The notes below the pieces were generated by a model. That model searched no databases, had not been told where the DNA came from, and saw nothing but the letters and a program-made list of their open reading frames with translations. From contig NZ_APHW01000111.1 of assembly GCF_002741985.1 (NCBI RefSeq), positions 62,001 to 126,000 of the forward strand: a DNA stretch of 64,000 nucleotides. The letters are read 5' to 3'. Source of the DNA: Vibrio rotiferianus CAIM 577 = LMG 21460 (GTDB taxonomy: Bacteria > Pseudomonadota > Gammaproteobacteria > Enterobacterales > Vibrionaceae). Positions 1 through 9,179 of the stretch are shown here, in pieces; positions within the stretch are counted from its first letter, which is position 1; each line of letters starts with the position of its first letter. Made by a program: the position numbers and the translations under genes.

Positions 1-162
1 GCGGCAACCAAGGCAGGCAAATACGTCGGTATCTGTGGTCAAGGTCCATCAGACCACGATGACCTTGCGGAATGGTTGATGGAACAAGGCATTAGCTCTG
101 TTTCACTCAACCCAGATACAGTTATCGATACATGGTTGAAGCTAGGTAAAGTGAGCAAGTAA
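1..162 (+). CDS. ppsA: Phosphoenolpyruvate synthase, C-terminal end (partial)
   Basis: The last 53 codons of a gene that begins before the window. The residues match the end of the PEP-utilising C-terminal barrel domain: a GICGQ motif carrying the family's conserved catalytic cysteine, then SDHDDLAEWL and SLNPDTV. The enzyme makes phosphoenolpyruvate from pyruvate, ATP and water in the cytoplasm for gluconeogenesis. A pyruvate phosphate dikinase shares this domain, but PpsA is the usual Vibrio enzyme. A strong terminator follows the stop codon. Confidence 0.85.
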   Translation, partial: AATKAGKYVGICGQGPSDHDDLAEWLMEQGISSVSLNPDTVIDTWLKLGKVSK

Positions 163-189
163 AACGAGCCTTCCTAACTTGTAATACAA

Positions 190-223
190 AGCCCTCAAGC
201 TCCTGAGTTTGAGGGCTTTTTAT
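190..223 (+). terminator. Rho-independent terminator after ppsA
   Basis: A 9-bp perfect stem (AGCCCTCAA at 190-198 with TTGAGGGCT at 209-217) is followed by a T-rich run. It lies 28 bp after the ppsA stop codon. Confidence 0.85.
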
Positions 224-348
224 TTGCCTGCCATGTCAAAGCTATGTGAGTTCGTGACCGCAATCCCAAGCTATGTCTTCCTTATATTCTCCCCCTTCCC
301 TTTTTCACCTAAAATTAAAGCACACCTATTTCATAGAAGAATGGATAT

Positions 349-1128
349 ATGAAAAAGCCTCTTGCTCTTATCACTGCCTTAGTCATGCTCACTTCTCCGG
401 CTTATGCCGACTGGGACGACATTTCTAACAGCCTTTCAGACCTAGGGGAGGCTGTTTCGGATACGGCGAAGGAGACGTGGGACAGCACCAAAGAATTCTC
501 AAAACAAGCATGGGAAGATTTTACTAATTGGTCAAAAGATGCGATTAACACCGCTGGCGAATGGACGGATGCAAGTATTGAAACCAGTAAAGAGTGGATC
601 GATGAAGCCGACAAGAAAATTGATGAGCTGATGGAAGGTGATACGCCAGAAGAAGCTCGCCAAGCGATTGATTTGATGGCGGATAGCACCTTGCTCAAAC
701 TGTTTAATGAGAAACCTGAAGCCAAAATACTCTACGACAAAGCTTACGGTTATGCAGTGTTTGATTCACGCAAACTGTCGTTGATGTTCCACACCAACTC
801 AGGCTCCGGTGTTGCGGTCAACAAATCGACCGACAAGCGCACTTACATGAACATGTTTGGTGCTGGCGTCGCCCTTGGTGTTGGCGGTAAGTTCTACCAA
901 CAAGTCGTACTTTTTGAGAAAGAAAAAGACTTCAACACCTTTGTCGAGGAAGGCTGGGAAGCATCGAGCGAAGCTTCTTTAGTCGCTGGTGAAGATGGCG
1001 AAGAAATGACAGCACAGTTCAACAGCGGCGTAGCAGTATATCAGTTAAACACCACAGGCTTGTTGGTTGATGCGAACGTTTCTGGCTCGAAATACTGGGT
1101 CAACAAAGAGCTGACCGATTCGCAGTAA
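349..1128 (+). CDS. Exported SYLF/YSC84-domain protein
   Basis: A 259-residue protein with a clear Sec signal peptide (residues 1-20, ending SPAYA before Asp). Residues 21-110 are highly charged and rich in Trp, Lys, Asp and Glu, probably amphipathic helix. Residues about 125-255 resemble the SYLF (YSC84) lipid-binding domain, with YGYAVF near the front and a Gly-rich GAGVALGVGGKFYQ stretch. Known SYLF proteins bind membrane lipids; the role of periplasmic bacterial members is unclear. It stands alone, with terminators on both sides. The domain call is by eye; the substrate is unknown. Confidence 0.7.
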   Translation: MKKPLALITALVMLTSPAYADWDDISNSLSDLGEAVSDTAKETWDSTKEFSKQAWEDFTNWSKDAINTAGEWTDASIETSKEWIDEADKKIDELMEGDTPEEARQAIDLMADSTLLKLFNEKPEAKILYDKAYGYAVFDSRKLSLMFHTNSGSGVAVNKSTDKRTYMNMFGAGVALGVGGKFYQQVVLFEKEKDFNTFVEEGWEASSEASLVAGEDGEEMTAQFNSGVAVYQLNTTGLLVDANVSGSKYWVNKELTDSQ

Positions 1129-1153
1129 TCTCAAGAACGCATCGATTTATTTA

Positions 1154-1184
1154 AGGGGAGCACAGGGCTCCCCCCCCTTTTTGA
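1154..1184 (+). terminator. Terminator after the SYLF gene
   Basis: GGGGAGC (1155-1161) pairs with GCTCCCC (1167-1173) across a five-base loop, followed by CCC and five T. Confidence 0.8.
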
Positions 1185-1249
1185 TCACTTTGGGATAGCG
1201 GTCTGTTGCGTTATGCTTATCTCACCCTTTACCGGACTCTCGAATCCCC

Positions 1250-2071
1250 ATGCCTAACGACGCATTCAACACTCAACTTGCAGAGACAATTTCTGCGCTT
1301 AACTCACCAAGCTTTACGCCTAAACTCATGCGCGTTATTGCTTCGTTATTGAGTTTTGATTGCGCGGTGATCCTCGGCTACCGCGAAGGCAAACACCCTA
1401 TCTATCTGTATGATTCGATTGAGAATGAACGTGAGCTTTTGTTCCAGCGTTATCTCACCACCTCTTTTCAAAACGACCCGTTTTACCAGAAGCTTAACAC
1501 GAGCAAAGAGCAAGGCATCTTTACGCTCAAAGATGTGGTAGGCAAAGACGTCGCCCGTAACGATCTCGATTACCAAGCCTATTGTGAGCAGTTTTACCAT
1601 CAAACGGGCTGGAAGGATGAACTCAGCATGCTGATCGAAATCGAACCGACGCGTTGGGTGATGCTCTACTTCGGTTTTATGCAGGACGATAAGCGCTTCA
1701 CCAAGCCTCAAGTCACCAAGCTTAAATCTTACTTCGCGATTATTCAGTCTTTGTGCCAACAGCACTGGAAGCAGACTGAGTTTACACTCGCCGAACCAGT
1801 GTTTAGCCCTAACGCATATTCAGGGCAAATGCGTGCAGCGATTGAATCCGCACTGGCATCTTTTGGTGAAACTGTCCTCACCAAACGAGAACAGGAAATC
1901 GCGGCATTGATCGCGCAAGGCTATGACAGCAAAGAGATTGCAACGCAGCTAGATGTTGCAGAAGGCACAGTCAAGAACCACCGTAAACGCATCTACGCAC
2001 AGCTGAATGTGGCGTCTTTAAGCGAGTTCTTTCAGTTGTTTCTCAACCACCTGATCACTCAATCAAGATAA
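1250..2071 (+). CDS. LuxR-family transcriptional regulator
   Basis: A 273-residue protein whose last 65 residues form a GerE/LuxR helix-turn-helix: LTKREQEIAALIAQG, then KEIATQLDVAEGTVKNHRKRIYAQLNV. The first 190 residues contain no visible phospho-acceptor domain, so this is not a standard response regulator. They might be a GAF/PAS-like or autoinducer-type sensor fold, but no ligand motif was recognised. It precedes tyrS on the same strand with an 81-bp gap; nothing shows that the two are functionally linked. Confidence 0.8.
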   Translation: MPNDAFNTQLAETISALNSPSFTPKLMRVIASLLSFDCAVILGYREGKHPIYLYDSIENERELLFQRYLTTSFQNDPFYQKLNTSKEQGIFTLKDVVGKDVARNDLDYQAYCEQFYHQTGWKDELSMLIEIEPTRWVMLYFGFMQDDKRFTKPQVTKLKSYFAIIQSLCQQHWKQTEFTLAEPVFSPNAYSGQMRAAIESALASFGETVLTKREQEIAALIAQGYDSKEIATQLDVAEGTVKNHRKRIYAQLNVASLSEFFQLFLNHLITQSR

Positions 2072-2152
2072 CAAACTGTCCCTTTAGGGATATATCTCGA
2101 TTCCGCATCGCCTTTTAATCTGAATACAACCAAACCAGATAAAGATAAGACG

Positions 2153-3409
2153 ATGACACTGATTGAAGATTTACAAGCTCGCGGTTTGATTGCCCAAGCG
2201 AGCGATTTAGACCAAGTTCAACAACTGCTATCTGAGCCACAAACCTTGTACTGCGGTTTCGATCCAACCGCAGGTAGCTTGCACATTGGCCACCTTGTGC
2301 CACTGATTATGCTCAAACGTTTTCAAGATGCAGGACACCAAGCCATCGCCCTGATAGGCGGTGCGACAGGTATGATTGGTGACCCGAGCTTTAAAGCTAC
2401 AGAGCGAAGCTTAAACTCAGAAGAGACCGTAAAGGGTTGGGTACAAGATCTGTCGAATCAAATTCAACAGTTAATGAATAACCAAGTCAGCAAGCCAATG
2501 ATCATGGTAAACAATGCGGATTGGGTGAAGCAGATTAACGTGATCGACTTCTTCCGTGATGTAGGTAAGCATTTTTCCGTGAATACCATGATCAGCCGAG
2601 AGTCGGTGAAGCAACGCTTGCAACGTCCAGACCAAGGCATCTCATTCACCGAGTTCAGTTACGCACTGCTGCAATCTTACGACTTCGCAGAATTAAACCG
2701 TCAGTACGGCTGCCGCCTACAAATCGGTGGCAATGACCAATGGGGCAACATTGTTAGCGGCATTGACCTTACTCGCCGTCAAAATAGTGAGCAGGTCTTC
2801 GGTCTAACCCTACCTTTGATCACCAAATCTGACGGCACTAAATTTGGTAAAACCGAAGGTGGCGCTGTGTGGTTAGATCCAAGTAAGACCTCGCCTTACG
2901 CTTTCTACCAATTCTGGTTATCCGCAGAAGATGCCGATGTTTACCACTTCCTACGCTACTACACCTTCTTGAGTTGCGATGAGATTGCCGCGATTGAAGC
3001 ACAAGACAAAGAGAGCAAAGGCAAACCGCAAGCACAGCGTATCTTAGCAGAGCAAATGACGCGCTTTGTCCATGGTGAAGAAGGCTTAGCAAGTGCGGAG
3101 CGAATCACTCAAGCGCTATTTAGCGGCAATGTGCAGCAACTCAGTTTGAGCGAGCTAAAACAGTTGGAACTCGATGGCTTGCCGAGCATGCAAAGTGCTG
3201 AGCAAGACTTGGTTGAACTACTGGTTGAATCGGGCTTAGCCAACTCAAAGCGCATTGCTCGTGAGCTGATTGGCAACAACGCCATCAGTGTGAACGGAGA
3301 GAAAGTGGATGCACAAAACCCAAGTTTGAACTTCCCGTTGTTCGATCAATACTGGTTGCTTCAACGCGGTAAAAAGCATTTCTACTTGGTGAAACGCATC
3401 GCGGGTTAA
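2153..3409 (+). CDS. tyrS: Tyrosyl-tRNA synthetase
   Basis: A class I aminoacyl-tRNA synthetase of 418 residues that charges tRNA-Tyr in the cytoplasm. It has HIGH at residues 44-47, the tyrosine pocket segment around [15 protein letters not shown], the IGGNDQWGN motif, and the KMSKS-equivalent KFGKT near residue 230. The C-terminal 70 residues resemble an S4 RNA-binding domain. Length and sequence follow the E. coli TyrS type (424 residues). Several vibrios carry two tyrS genes, so this may be one of a pair. No T-box or other leader was seen in the 81-bp upstream gap. Confidence 0.95.
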   Translation: MTLIEDLQARGLIAQASDLDQVQQLLSEPQTLYCGFDPTAGSLHIGHLVPLIMLKRFQDAGHQAIALIGGATGMIGDPSFKATERSLNSEETVKGWVQDLSNQIQQLMNNQVSKPMIMVNNADWVKQINVIDFFRDVGKHFSVNTMISRESVKQRLQRPDQGISFTEFSYALLQSYDFAELNRQYGCRLQIGGNDQWGNIVSGIDLTRRQNSEQVFGLTLPLITKSDGTKFGKTEGGAVWLDPSKTSPYAFYQFWLSAEDADVYHFLRYYTFLSCDEIAAIEAQDKESKGKPQAQRILAEQMTRFVHGEEGLASAERITQALFSGNVQQLSLSELKQLELDGLPSMQSAEQDLVELLVESGLANSKRIARELIGNNAISVNGEKVDAQNPSLNFPLFDQYWLLQRGKKHFYLVKRIAG

Positions 3410-3451
3410 CGGTTCCCATCTAACGACCTACGACCTAGCTAGACCAACTAA

Positions 3452-3480
3452 AACGCGAGCCAAAGTGCTCGCGTTCTTGA
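3452..3480 (+). terminator. Probable terminator after tyrS
   Basis: AACGCGAGC (3452-3460) pairs perfectly with GCTCGCGTT (3467-3475). The following T run is short and interrupted, so termination may be incomplete. Confidence 0.55.
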
Positions 3481-3573
3481 TTCCCTATTTTGTGAAGCCA
3501 AAAGCTAACTTTAGAGCGGATGCCCGTTATAGTGTTGTTCTTCAAACACAACAAAATATAACAACACAAAGCC

Positions 3574-3870
3574 ATGATCAGACACATTCTACTCATCAAA
3601 TTTAAAGCATCAGCCACCAGCAACAAAATCCAACACCTGCGAGAGCTATTCAAAGCCATGCCAAAGAAAGTGGAAGGCGTAACCGACGTTGAATGGGGCT
3701 TAAACAACAGCCCAGAAGGTAAAAACAAAGACTACACACACGCTGTGATGATGACGTTTGCCGATGAAGCGGGTCGTCAGAATTATCTGCCTCACCCAGA
3801 GCACGATGCGTTGAAAGAGGTGTTTAGACCACTGCTTAAAGACGTCATCGTGTTTGATTACGAAATCTGA
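3574..3870 (+). CDS. Dabb (stress-responsive alpha/beta-barrel) protein
   Basis: A 98-residue protein that starts MIRHILLIKFK and ends DVIVFDYEI, the strands typical of the dimeric ferredoxin-like Dabb family. The HPEHDALKEVF segment is characteristic. It has no signal peptide, so it is probably cytoplasmic. Some members are enzymes or stress-induced; the substrate here is unknown. It is a single gene and converges on the DUF1254 gene. Confidence 0.75.
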   Translation: MIRHILLIKFKASATSNKIQHLRELFKAMPKKVEGVTDVEWGLNNSPEGKNKDYTHAVMMTFADEAGRQNYLPHPEHDALKEVFRPLLKDVIVFDYEI

Positions 3871-3898
3871 ATCTCTCAGGTAAGTATCCGGACAAATA

Positions 3899-3936
3899 AA
3901 AAGCCACCACGACAATTTGCATCATAGTGGCTTTTG
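3899..3936. terminator. Bidirectional terminator between convergent genes
   Basis: AAAAGCCAC (from 3900) pairs with GTGGCTTTT (3928-3936) across a long loop. T runs occur on both strands, so it can serve the Dabb gene (+) and the DUF1254 gene (-). Confidence 0.65.
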
Positions 3937-3939
3937 AGG

Positions 3940-5412
3940 CTACTTCACGTGTTTAAAGTTTGGCAGAATCGTTTCTGGCTTCTGCTCAACAAACGCTTTG
4001 CTTGGTGAATAGGCGCGGAAGTACACAAACCAGTTTTCATCCGGTCGAGTTTGTACCCAGTTTGTTTCATTCACACCTTCTGGCTTAGTGGGTGAGAAAT
4101 GGAACGTGTAGTTACCGTTGGCGTCTTTCACTGTGCCCGGAACGTTAGATCCCACATCCGCACGTTGAATGTCGTTATCGATGATGGCGCGGTTTTCCAC
4201 GTTGTACACAGTAATAGTCCAGAACAGGTCGGCGTAATTCACATCGCCATCTAAAGTTAGCGTGTAGTGATTACTGCCGTTTAGGCCATAGCCTTCGCCG
4301 TCACGATAGTTATCAAGGTAAATCTGACCCCAGCCACCATTTTCAAAGCCATGCATCGCAATATCGTTCGTCACCGCTTCATAAAACCATGCCGCGCGAC
4401 CATCGAGATCCATGCCATAAGCGCGATCTTGGTTTGGTGTTGATGCTGTTGCCACTTCCCAGCGATTTCCCTCAGGGCCATATACAGACTGAGGTAAGCG
4501 CTCTGTTTTGTTGAAGTCGATATTCTTAGTCATGGCCTCACCAAGCACTACCGCTTCTTTCATGATCTTCACTTGCTCGGCATTTGGTTCGAAAGGTTTA
4601 CCCTTCTCAATACCCAATGGACGCAACATGTCATGCATCATGCGATCGCGTTCTGCAACAGGTTCTGTTTGAATGGCTTCGTTGAGCACCTGCCAAAACT
4701 CCATACCACGTGGGTGTTTCGCGTCGAGACCTTTTTTCGGGAAGTTAACGCCTCGGTCACTGAGTGGTTTGCCATCCAGATGCGTGATAGACATCGACTC
4801 CAAGTCCGTCATGCGCTGTTTCTCTGTTTTGGCCATTAAGCGCACACCAAAGAAGACATAGTTAGTATCCGATTCAAGTACCACCGCATCTTTTGGTAGG
4901 TTCTTTGGTGTTTCGCTGCCCTTAGCTTTTATCACGTATGTGCCTGGTTTGGTCATTTGTGCAATGCCAATCTGCCACATGGTATGCACCGCGCCACGCA
5001 GTTCATCGGTCGGGATGTTCACCACTACGGGCTCTTTCTCTACGTTAAACCATGTAATCGCGTAAGGCGTTGAGGTGTTGTAAGTTAAGCCGCCCAATTT
5101 GGATTGATGGGATGCCACATAAGTGATTTGGCCATCTTCTGAGCCCATTTTTTCATACGCCGCCTTCCACGCGTAGTTAGATGTCAGCGGAATAGACCAA
5201 ATGTAAGCTTGTGTCGCACGCTGAAAATCCATCAGATTAAACAGTTTCTTTGAACTTTCCTCTGTTGGAATGCCGTTGAGCACGCTGGTTTCAAAAGCAA
5301 AATCACCAGAGCGGGTGTGCATGGTCTCAATCTTGATGTTGTCTGCGTATGCGCTACTGGTTAAAGCAGCAAATATCAAACCAGAGATAAGGTTTTTCGT
5401 TACTTTTTTCAT
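3940..5412 (-). CDS. Exported DUF1254/DUF1214 protein (long form)
   Basis: A 490-residue protein with a Sec signal peptide (MKKVTKNL..., cleavage after SSAYA, about residue 23). The N-terminal half matches DUF1254 (WSIPLTSNYAWK, the LGGLTYNTSTPY segment, VVNIPTDELRGAVHTMW) and the C-terminal part DUF1214 (the LFWTITVYNVENRAI segment, DENWFVYFRAYSP). These domains usually occur together in exported proteins of unknown biochemical role. It is transcribed divergently from an AraC regulator, beyond which lies a shorter relative (6693-7697); the three probably form one regulated unit. Confidence 0.8.
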   Translation of the reverse strand: MKKVTKNLISGLIFAALTSSAYADNIKIETMHTRSGDFAFETSVLNGIPTEESSKKLFNLMDFQRATQAYIWSIPLTSNYAWKAAYEKMGSEDGQITYVASHQSKLGGLTYNTSTPYAITWFNVEKEPVVVNIPTDELRGAVHTMWQIGIAQMTKPGTYVIKAKGSETPKNLPKDAVVLESDTNYVFFGVRLMAKTEKQRMTDLESMSITHLDGKPLSDRGVNFPKKGLDAKHPRGMEFWQVLNEAIQTEPVAERDRMMHDMLRPLGIEKGKPFEPNAEQVKIMKEAVVLGEAMTKNIDFNKTERLPQSVYGPEGNRWEVATASTPNQDRAYGMDLDGRAAWFYEAVTNDIAMHGFENGGWGQIYLDNYRDGEGYGLNGSNHYTLTLDGDVNYADLFWTITVYNVENRAIIDNDIQRADVGSNVPGTVKDANGNYTFHFSPTKPEGVNETNWVQTRPDENWFVYFRAYSPSKAFVEQKPETILPNFKHVK

Positions 5413-5541
5413 GTCTATTCTCTACTCGTCGTTTCAGGCGGTATCGGGATGAAGTTGAAATCAGTCATTTCTTGACCAACTCAATGTGGCGCAGTATAAA
5501 AACAAGCCAAGACTGAAAATTGACATTTTGAGAATATTTGA

Positions 5542-6567
5542 GTGAAAAACGAATATCGATTGAGTGCGTTATATCTCTCTGCCTTTCCTAGATTGTGCAG
5601 ACGATATGGTGTTGAGCCTCAAACCTTAACCTCAAAGCTCAATATTCAAATCTCAACCTTACACGATGAAAACCAAGAGCTTAGCCATCAGCAATTTGCA
5701 GAACTGCTGAACTTGGCCGCCAAAGAGACCCAAGACCCGCTGTTCGCCCTAGAGCTCAGTACCTTGATTGACTACCAGTCTTTGGACATCGCTATGTTGC
5801 TGATTGCCAGTCAGGAATCTCTCGCAAACATCTATCCGGTTTTGTTTGGTCTATACAGCTATCAGCAACGTGCTTCTCGCCATCAACTTGATATTCGTGA
5901 CGACATTGCTCGCCACTTTACTCAGTTCTTATTCGAACCCAATGTCGATACAAGCCAACACGCTTTGCTTTCCATTGGAGGCATTATTACGACGTTCAAG
6001 ATGGTCTTGGGCGAACGGTTGAAGTTGCATCAAGTTCATTTTAAAGCGCGCTACCAAGGTGAATCAGGAGTACAGCAGCAAACACAAATAGAACGTCTTG
6101 AACGCTTCTTTGGATGCAAAGTGATATTGGGTGGTCAGTTCGACGGTTTTGAGTTCCCCAAAGCCCTACTCGCAGAAAAGCCCGATTTGGAGATGACCAT
6201 CACCAATCAAATGCGACGCAAAGTCTCTCACGGCCTTCAACATCACAACACGCTATTGGAAATTACCACCAACTCGATTCTGTTATTGCTTCCTCTCGGT
6301 GATATCAGCAAAACCTTGGTCAGCAAAATGCTCGGCATCCACCCGAGAACATTGCAGAACTTGTTGAACAAAAATAACCTCACCTACAGAGATATCGTGA
6401 ATTCAGTCCGCGACACCGAGAGTAAGAAGCTGCTCACCAACAGCGAATATCCAATCCGCACCATTGCTGACATGCTTTGCTACGCTTCTGCCGATTCTTT
6501 TATCCGCCAGTTCAAACGCACCAATGGCACCACACCTTTGCAATATCGAAAACAGCATCGCGTGTGA
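5542..6567 (+). CDS. AraC-family transcriptional regulator
   Basis: 341 residues from a GTG start. The N-terminal 180 residues resemble the arabinose-binding-like domain of OruR/ArgR-type AraC proteins. The C-terminal 100 residues hold two helix-turn-helix motifs, LVSKMLGIHPRTLQNLL and PIRTIADMLCYASADSFIRQFKR followed by GTTPLQYRK. It lies between two DUF1254 genes, divergent from one and codirectional with the other, so control of both is the natural inference. The effector is unknown. No strong Shine-Dalgarno sequence precedes the GTG, so the start is less certain. Confidence 0.85.
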   Translation: MKNEYRLSALYLSAFPRLCRRYGVEPQTLTSKLNIQISTLHDENQELSHQQFAELLNLAAKETQDPLFALELSTLIDYQSLDIAMLLIASQESLANIYPVLFGLYSYQQRASRHQLDIRDDIARHFTQFLFEPNVDTSQHALLSIGGIITTFKMVLGERLKLHQVHFKARYQGESGVQQQTQIERLERFFGCKVILGGQFDGFEFPKALLAEKPDLEMTITNQMRRKVSHGLQHHNTLLEITTNSILLLLPLGDISKTLVSKMLGIHPRTLQNLLNKNNLTYRDIVNSVRDTESKKLLTNSEYPIRTIADMLCYASADSFIRQFKRTNGTTPLQYRKQHRV

Positions 6568-6692
6568 CGGCTGGCAATCCGAACTTGCAATTCGATTTGG
6601 TTATTATCTGAATTACATCAATTCATTTCCGTCATCACAGGCATATCGATAAAGTGAGGTCATCTCTTAATGACGACCTCAAGGTAAGCGAC

Positions 6693-7697
6693 ATGAAAAA
6701 GACCATCTTAGCGACTCTTATTGCCATCACCTCTATGCAGACCATGGCAGCCGTTAAAGTGACCGACGAAAACTTCGCCCGTGCAGAAACTGACCTGTAC
6801 TTCACTCAACAACTAGAGCGCCAACCAATCAATGTGTTTGACCACAACCGAGACAGCGTCACCGTTGATAATCAGATGATCATTCGCTCAAACACCGACT
6901 TACTCTACTCGACAGCCGTGGTAGATGTGTCGAAAGGTGCCACTTTCCGTTTAGCGAAAGGTGATGCTTACCAAATCATGCATTTCTTCAACAACAATCA
7001 TGACAACCACATGGCGATTTATGGTGGTGACGAGATTTACATTGATTCGAAAATTGCAGGCTCGGATTACATTTACATCTTAATGCGTACCGCTACAACG
7101 GCAGGCATGGAAGAAGCGCATCGCTTACAAGATGCCGCAGTGATTGATGCAAAATCCGCAAAACCATTTAAGCCAGCGCAAGATTGGGACAGCGCCTCTC
7201 GCGATGCGGTGCGTGCGAAATGGGAAAAGCAAGTCAACACGATTAAGACTGAAGAGGCCTTCACTACTGGCATTACTGCAACTTCAAAAAATAAAGACTT
7301 TATGATTGGCACTGCATCCGGCTGGGCGGGTTTACCGGCAGACTACGCCGTGTACTCTTCACGAGCAGGCTCAGGTAAAGTCCAATGTGCCAGCGTTACC
7401 TTTGACAAACCATCGCTAAGCTACGAGAAAGGTGGTTACTGGTCTATTACCGCATACTCTGGTGAAGGCTGGTTGATGACCAACAATAACAGTATGAATT
7501 CAACCTCCGCCGTGCCAAATAAAGATGGCTCTTATACCATTCAATTCGCGCCACAAGGCGAGACATGTGGTGATGCTAACAATGTCATTGAGGTTAATGA
7601 CGCTGAATGGAAATTTGTAACACGAGCTTATCGCCCAAATAACAAAGCAAAAGTTATCAAAGAGATGCATAACTTTCCAAACGTGACAGCAAAATAA
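6693..7697 (+). CDS. Exported DUF1254/DUF1214 protein (short form)
   Basis: A 334-residue protein. The start at 6693 is preferred over an upstream ATG because it follows AAGGTAAG and opens a proper signal peptide (MKKTILATLI..., cleavage near residue 20). The N-terminal part resembles DUF1254 (DLLYSTAVVDVSKGATFRL) and the end DUF1214 (GGYWSITAYSGEGWL, EWKFVTRAYRPN). It is much shorter than its neighbour at 3940-5412 and is probably a distant paralogue. It ends at a strong terminator. Function unknown. Confidence 0.75.
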   Translation: MKKTILATLIAITSMQTMAAVKVTDENFARAETDLYFTQQLERQPINVFDHNRDSVTVDNQMIIRSNTDLLYSTAVVDVSKGATFRLAKGDAYQIMHFFNNNHDNHMAIYGGDEIYIDSKIAGSDYIYILMRTATTAGMEEAHRLQDAAVIDAKSAKPFKPAQDWDSASRDAVRAKWEKQVNTIKTEEAFTTGITATSKNKDFMIGTASGWAGLPADYAVYSSRAGSGKVQCASVTFDKPSLSYEKGGYWSITAYSGEGWLMTNNNSMNSTSAVPNKDGSYTIQFAPQGETCGDANNVIEVNDAEWKFVTRAYRPNNKAKVIKEMHNFPNVTAK

Positions 7698-7738
7698 CGC
7701 AGAACAGGCTGAGTCTATTTAGGACGGTACAGCCTCAA

Positions 7739-7773
7739 GAAATAAGCCTCTCAACCGAGAGGCTTATTTTTTT
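7739..7773. terminator. Bidirectional terminator shared by convergent genes
   Basis: AATAAGCCTCTC and GAGAGGCTTATT form a 12-bp perfect stem with an AACC loop at 7741-7768. It ends the DUF1254 gene on the plus strand and contains the last codons of the LysR gene on the minus strand. Confidence 0.85.
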
Positions 7774-8677
7774 CTTTGATGATGGCTTGAGAAGTTGTGA
7801 TGATTTTTCGCTTGAGCCACTGGTGCATAGGGTGCATACGCTTATTGTGCGATTCCACCAACACAATATTTTTTAGCTCATCCGGTGCGCGGTTTGGGAA
7901 CGTGACATAGTCAAACTCACCGCTAAGATAACGGGCAAGCTGTTTAGAGCAAGGCAAAATAATATCGCTCTGCTTGATCACATCGAGCAACGTATGCAGA
8001 TAGGAGCTTCGTGCTTTTACCTTTAACGTTTCACTTGAAAGGTGCTTGGCAATAAAGGGCTGGGTATCGTTCCATCCCGGCACCACCAAACTGGCGTATT
8101 CTGCTTGATTGATTTCAGATTGAGACAGAGTCTTTCCCGCCAATGAATGGTTAGTTTTAACTAAACCAACAAAATCATCTTCACCAATGACTTGGTGGGT
8201 AAACTGCTTATTGGTTTCAATTGGCGAATAGTTGATGGCCGCTTGAATCTCGCCATCGAGTAGCTTTTTGAGTGTTTGAGAACCCCAATTCACTATGTTT
8301 ACTTGTGCGCTTGGTGCCTCTTCAATCACCGCAAGACACAAACGTGCACCGAGCCAGCTAGAAATAAAGCCGTTGATTGCAATAGTAATATTGCCTTGAT
8401 AATCAGAAGGATTAAAGCTTGGGGAATCCAGAATGACCTCATCCAAGCTTTCCATGATCATCGGCAACTTGTCACCCAACTCAAGTGCACGAGGCGTTGG
8501 TTTTAAACCAGAGTGAACGCGAGTAAACAACTCATCACCAAAGTAATCACGCAACCTTCCCAACGCTTTACTGACTGCAGGTTGGCTAAGAGCCAGTCGG
8601 TCCCCAGCAATACGCGTGTTCTTAGTTTCAAGTAACACCAGAAAGATACGAAGTAAGTTGAGATCCAGTTGCTTCAT
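7751..8677 (-). CDS. LysR-family transcriptional regulator
   Basis: 308 residues. The N-terminal winged helix-turn-helix (residues 1-60) is typical: the LDLNLLRIFLVLLETKNTRIA segment, LALSQPAVSKALGRLRDYFGDELFTR. Residues 90-300 form the periplasmic-binding-like effector domain. It reads away from the gene at 8707-9066 with only 29 bp between them, so the two may be cotranscribed. The target genes are not evident; the DUF1254 genes downstream are convergent, not divergent. Confidence 0.85.
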   Translation of the reverse strand: MKQLDLNLLRIFLVLLETKNTRIAGDRLALSQPAVSKALGRLRDYFGDELFTRVHSGLKPTPRALELGDKLPMIMESLDEVILDSPSFNPSDYQGNITIAINGFISSWLGARLCLAVIEEAPSAQVNIVNWGSQTLKKLLDGEIQAAINYSPIETNKQFTHQVIGEDDFVGLVKTNHSLAGKTLSQSEINQAEYASLVVPGWNDTQPFIAKHLSSETLKVKARSSYLHTLLDVIKQSDIILPCSKQLARYLSGEFDYVTFPNRAPDELKNIVLVESHNKRMHPMHQWLKRKIITTSQAIIKEKNKPLG

Positions 8678-8706
8678 TGTGGTTCGTTTCCCTAATACAA
8701 CCCTGT

Positions 8707-9066
8707 TTAGTATCGACTGTTCATTCCGAATCGGTGGGACATATCGTCGTCCATACGTCCACCTTTCCAGCCGCCAGAACCCAGTAGATTCAATACATCT
8801 TGTGCGGTGTAATCACCACCTTCGAAGAAATCGTTGGCAACATCAGCACGCAGACACTGAATTTGAGCTGCTTCTCCTGAGTTAAGTTCTTCAGGATTAG
8901 CATAAAGCGCTAAAGCGATTTGTTGTTGGCGCTTGCTCAACTCGCTTGTGCTGCTTTGCACTTGTCCGATAGAGAAATACTCGCGGCTACCATAGCCCTT
9001 AATCAATCGGGCGGAGAGCAGCTTGATGACCTTCTTAATTCGACGACGTTGAATGACTCTAAGCAC
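8707..9066 (-). CDS. Small conserved hypothetical protein (possibly DUF6559)
   Basis: A 119-residue soluble protein with a strongly basic N-terminus (MLRVIQRRRIKKVIK), a central helical stretch (SKRQQQIALALYANPEEL) and a Gly-rich tail (LLGSGGWKGGRMDDDMSHRFG). It has no signal peptide or membrane segment. It resembles a small Vibrio family that I recall as DUF6559; this is from memory and uncertain. It is divergent from the LysR gene at 9180 and lies directly upstream of the LysR gene at 7751-8677. Confidence 0.6.
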   Translation of the reverse strand: MLRVIQRRRIKKVIKLLSARLIKGYGSREYFSIGQVQSSTSELSKRQQQIALALYANPEELNSGEAAQIQCLRADVANDFFEGGDYTAQDVLNLLGSGGWKGGRMDDDMSHRFGMNSRY

Positions 9067-9098
9067 ATTAATACCCTATTCTTCTTATAGCAAAATTG

Positions 9099-9121
9099 AC
9101 GTTATATTTTGTGCATAACGT
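9099..9121. promoter_or_regulatory. Inverted repeat in a divergent intergenic region
   Basis: ACGTTAT (9099-9105) and ATAACGT (9115-9121) are perfect inverted arms nine bases apart, between the 8707-9066 gene (-) and the LysR gene at 9180 (+). The position fits an operator, possibly autoregulatory for the LysR protein. No binding data. Confidence 0.35.
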
Positions 9122-9179
9122 TATGATGCTTTAGAGTGTCACGGTTTAATACAGTGTTCAATAAGCATGGAGCGCCATT

